From: Chrysomallon squamiferum | Taxonomy: Eukaryota; Mollusca; Gastropoda; Neomphalida; Peltospiridae | Assembly (NCBI GenBank): GCA_012295275.1 | Contig: CM022679.1 | Location: 5,072,657-5,095,156, forward strand | Length of the DNA: 22,500 nt | Direction of reading: 5' to 3' | In this document: positions 21,069 through 22,500 of the stretch, piece by piece | How positions within the stretch are numbered: the stretch's first letter is position 1 | Layout: every line of letters begins with the position of its first letter | Notes under the pieces: generated by a model | Told to the model about the DNA's origin: nothing | What the model saw: only the letters and a program-made list of their open reading frames with translations | Databases searched by the model: none | Made by a program: the position numbers and the translations under genes

Positions 21069-21194
21069 GTCCGCCCAGCAGCTCCACTTTGAATATTATA
21101 CCCAGGCTGATGAGCATTTTTCTACAGATGTAGAAGCGACACTCGTGGTACCACGTGCTACCCACGCGGTGACATTTGTTGTTGAAGTTACATC
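21069..21194 (-). CDS. Cysteine-rich secreted protein, exon 3
   Basis: A 126-base exon with a pyrimidine-rich acceptor (TTTCACGTGTTTTCTAG, AG at 21196-21195) and a consensus donor (GGAC|GTAAGT, GT at 21068-21067). It is phase 1 at both ends, with 41 full codons plus a Gly at the incoming junction. The peptide begins CNFNNKCHRVGSTWYHEC, then RFYICRK, and ends in a hydrophobic stretch around ISLGIIFKVELLGG. Its four cysteines have the spacing C-x5-C-x10-C-x4-C, identical to exon 2, so the two exons look like tandem copies of one module with very different loops. The G-x-x-W before the third Cys recalls VWC domains. It is probably extracellular and disulphide-bonded. No function can be assigned. 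Confidence 0.85.
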
Positions 21195-21330
21195 CTAGAA
21201 AACACGTGAAACAACAGGAAACAAACAGTTAGAAAGATGAAACTGAGCACCAGCGATTAAAACACACAGACTGGAAGTCTCCTAATGTGACAGGACAGTA
21301 AGAAGATAGACCTTAAATACTAACACTAGT

Positions 21331-21495
21331 ACTAATAATGATTATGATGAGGATGATGAATGTTATAGTTATTATGATGATGACGGTGATGATAATGATA
21401 ATGACGATGATGATGATAATAATGATAATGATGACGGTGATGGTAATGATGTTGATGATAATAATGGTAATGATGACAGTGTTGACCATGACGAT
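21331..21495. repeat. Degenerate (GAT/AAT)n region
   Basis: Imperfect GATGAT, AATGAT and GACGGT triplets. The Met- and Ile-rich frames over it are artefacts. Confidence 0.85.
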
Positions 21496-21596
21496 AATAC
21501 CAATTAACACAGCAATAACGAAAATACAACAAAAAAAAAAACACATCATTTTCTTAAGTTCAGGGAAGAAGAAAAACAGAATACTAAAAATGATAA

Positions 21597-21983
21597 GAAA
21601 AAAAAAAAAAAAAAAAGAAGAAAAACGTGAAAATAAATCTGAAAAAAAGCAATAAAGGAAAAAAAAAAAAAACTAAAAATAAAAAAATAAATAAAAAAAA
21701 TAAAGAAAAAAATAAAAAAAGAACTAAAAAAAAGAAAAACTAATTTAAAAAAATGGAAAGAAAAAAAAACACAAAAAAAACCGAAGAAAAATTAAAGCAA
21801 AGAAGAAGAAAATAACGTTATGAATAAGAAGAAAAGTGAATGACAAAAAAAGCAAAAAAGCAAATAAAGAACAAAAAAAAAAAATAAAATAAAATAAAAA
21901 AATAAAATAAAAAAAAAAAAAAAAAAAAAATAAAAATAAAATAAAATAAAATAAAATAAAATAAAATAAAATAAAATAAAAGA
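21597..21983. repeat. A-rich low-complexity DNA with (AAAAT)n
   Basis: Almost only A with scattered G, T and C, ending in nine or so AAAAT/ATAAA units at about 21935-21980. Transcribed from the minus strand it is a long U-rich intronic tract. Confidence 0.9.
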
Positions 21984-22031
21984 ATTGTAAAAAAGTGAGT
22001 TAGTAATTGTTACAGACAAGAGTGACTTTAC

Positions 22032-22154
22032 CTTCCTGAACCGTGACAAATTTCACCTCTCCGTCTGTGTCCTGCGTACACATCTCTATTGAGCATGCGC
22101 GAACTCGGATTGTGTTCAGAGCCCAGCAGTTGTAGCCATCTCTGCAGTACTGTT
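22032..22154 (-). CDS. Cysteine-rich secreted protein, exon 2
   Basis: A 123-base exon between a strong acceptor (TCGTTATGTTGGTTTCAG, AG at 22156-22155) and a good donor (GGAAG|GTAAAG, GT at 22031-22030). It is phase 1 at both ends, with 40 full codons. It encodes QYCRDGYNCWALNTIRVRAC, then SIEMCTQDTDGE and a Val-rich end. The four cysteines follow C-x5-C-x10-C-x4-C, the same as exon 3, which is strong evidence for a duplicated module and for correct frame choice. Incoming G plus AA gives Glu, and the outgoing G plus GA of exon 3 gives Gly. It is probably the first extracellular module after the signal peptide. I recognise the general cysteine-rich VWC-like style but no named family. Confidence 0.85.
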
Positions 22155-22437
22155 CTGAAACCAACATAACGAGAAAAATAAGATACGCATACATCTATGT
22201 ATGTATGCATGTGTATGTATGTATGTATGTATGTATGTATGTATGTGTATGTATTATGACACATTACAGTCATACACTCATGTACGTACATAAATACATT
22301 CACTGACACGTACATACACACGTACACACAAAGCGATATAAAATTTAGATGTAAAGGATACATATACAAAAAGCGATATAAAAGGATACATACACACAAA
22401 GAGATATCAATGTGAAGGAAGAGTAAGTTTACCTCAC
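22155..22437 (-). other. Intron 1 of the cysteine-rich gene
   Basis: About 280 bases. It holds (ATGT)n at 22198-22253 and a short tandem repeat around AAGCGATATAAAA and AGGATACATA (about 22325-22420, three imperfect units). Confidence 0.7.
22198..22253. repeat. (ATGT)n microsatellite
   Basis: About 13 ATGT units with two variant units, inside intron 1. Confidence 0.95.
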
Positions 22438-22500
22438 CCTGATTGATAACAGCGTAGCCTCCAGAGCGTCTACACACGTACACTACACAGACACACAGAC
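22438..22500 (-). CDS. Cysteine-rich secreted protein, exon 1 (partial, probable signal peptide)
   Basis: The frame in phase with exon 2 reads LCVCVVYVCRRSGGYAVINQ and ends CAGG|GTGAGG (exon end at 22438, GT at 22437-22436). The exon leaves one base, matching the two-base entry of exon 2. The hydrophobic Leu/Val/Cys stretch followed by Arg-Arg and Gly-Gly looks like the end of a signal peptide, and a signal-peptide exon ending in phase 1 is common in modular secreted proteins. The start codon would lie beyond the window. Alternatively, GTCTGTGTAG at 22483-22492 could be an acceptor, making a very short internal exon starting at 22482. A second GT at 22432 would break the phase with exon 2. 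Confidence 0.55.

Larger units (their letters stand above)
21195..22031 (-). other. Intron 2 of the cysteine-rich gene
   Basis: About 840 bases. It contains a degenerate GAT/AAT trinucleotide region (21331-21495) and a long A-rich region (21597-21983) ending in (AAAAT)n. No exon was seen. Confidence 0.75.

Overview
This window looks like animal (metazoan) nuclear DNA. It is very AT-rich and full of microsatellites and A-rich low-complexity DNA. Its coding sequence is cut into short exons with GT-AG splice sites, and it carries one nuclear-type tRNA gene with internal A and B boxes and a T-run Pol III terminator. A retroposon-like 3' tail ending in (ATTC)n at 15670-15786 resembles tails I recall from mollusc genomes. 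A mollusc, perhaps a gastropod, is my best guess, but that rests on memory and inference. Most long open frames here are microsatellite translations (AG, ACAT, CA, AAT, AAAAC repeats) and are not genes.

The best gene is on the minus strand at the right end (22500 to about 18606). Four exons, at >22500..22438, 22154..22032, 21194..21069 and 19115..18985, all join in phase 1. They give a small secreted-looking cysteine-rich protein of at least 146 residues. Its modules resemble von Willebrand factor type C (VWC) domains, and exons 2 and 3 share the exact spacing C-x5-C-x10-C-x4-C. The stop codon is in the last exon, followed by a 3' UTR and a candidate poly(A) signal. The 5' end lies outside the window.

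A second minus-strand gene is represented by three phase-compatible exons spread over 10 kb: 14224..14168, 7199..7160 and 4806..4470. The third is the most convincing. I do not recognise the family. A third minus-strand candidate is an 88-codon charged open frame at 1842..1576 with a good start context, either a small ORF or a first coding exon. A tRNA-Ser(AGA) gene lies on the plus strand at 3019-3100.

The rest is intron or intergenic DNA. Notable structures are a degenerate tandem repeat of about 57 bp (9085-9655), a dispersed direct repeat of about 170 bp (10981-11155 and 12849-13025), a 40-bp exact direct repeat (12264 and 12411), four long (AG)n tracts all purine-rich on the plus strand, and a TATA-box-like site at 14955. 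The low-complexity DNA is mostly A-rich on the plus strand, which fits the supported multi-exon genes being transcribed from the minus strand.
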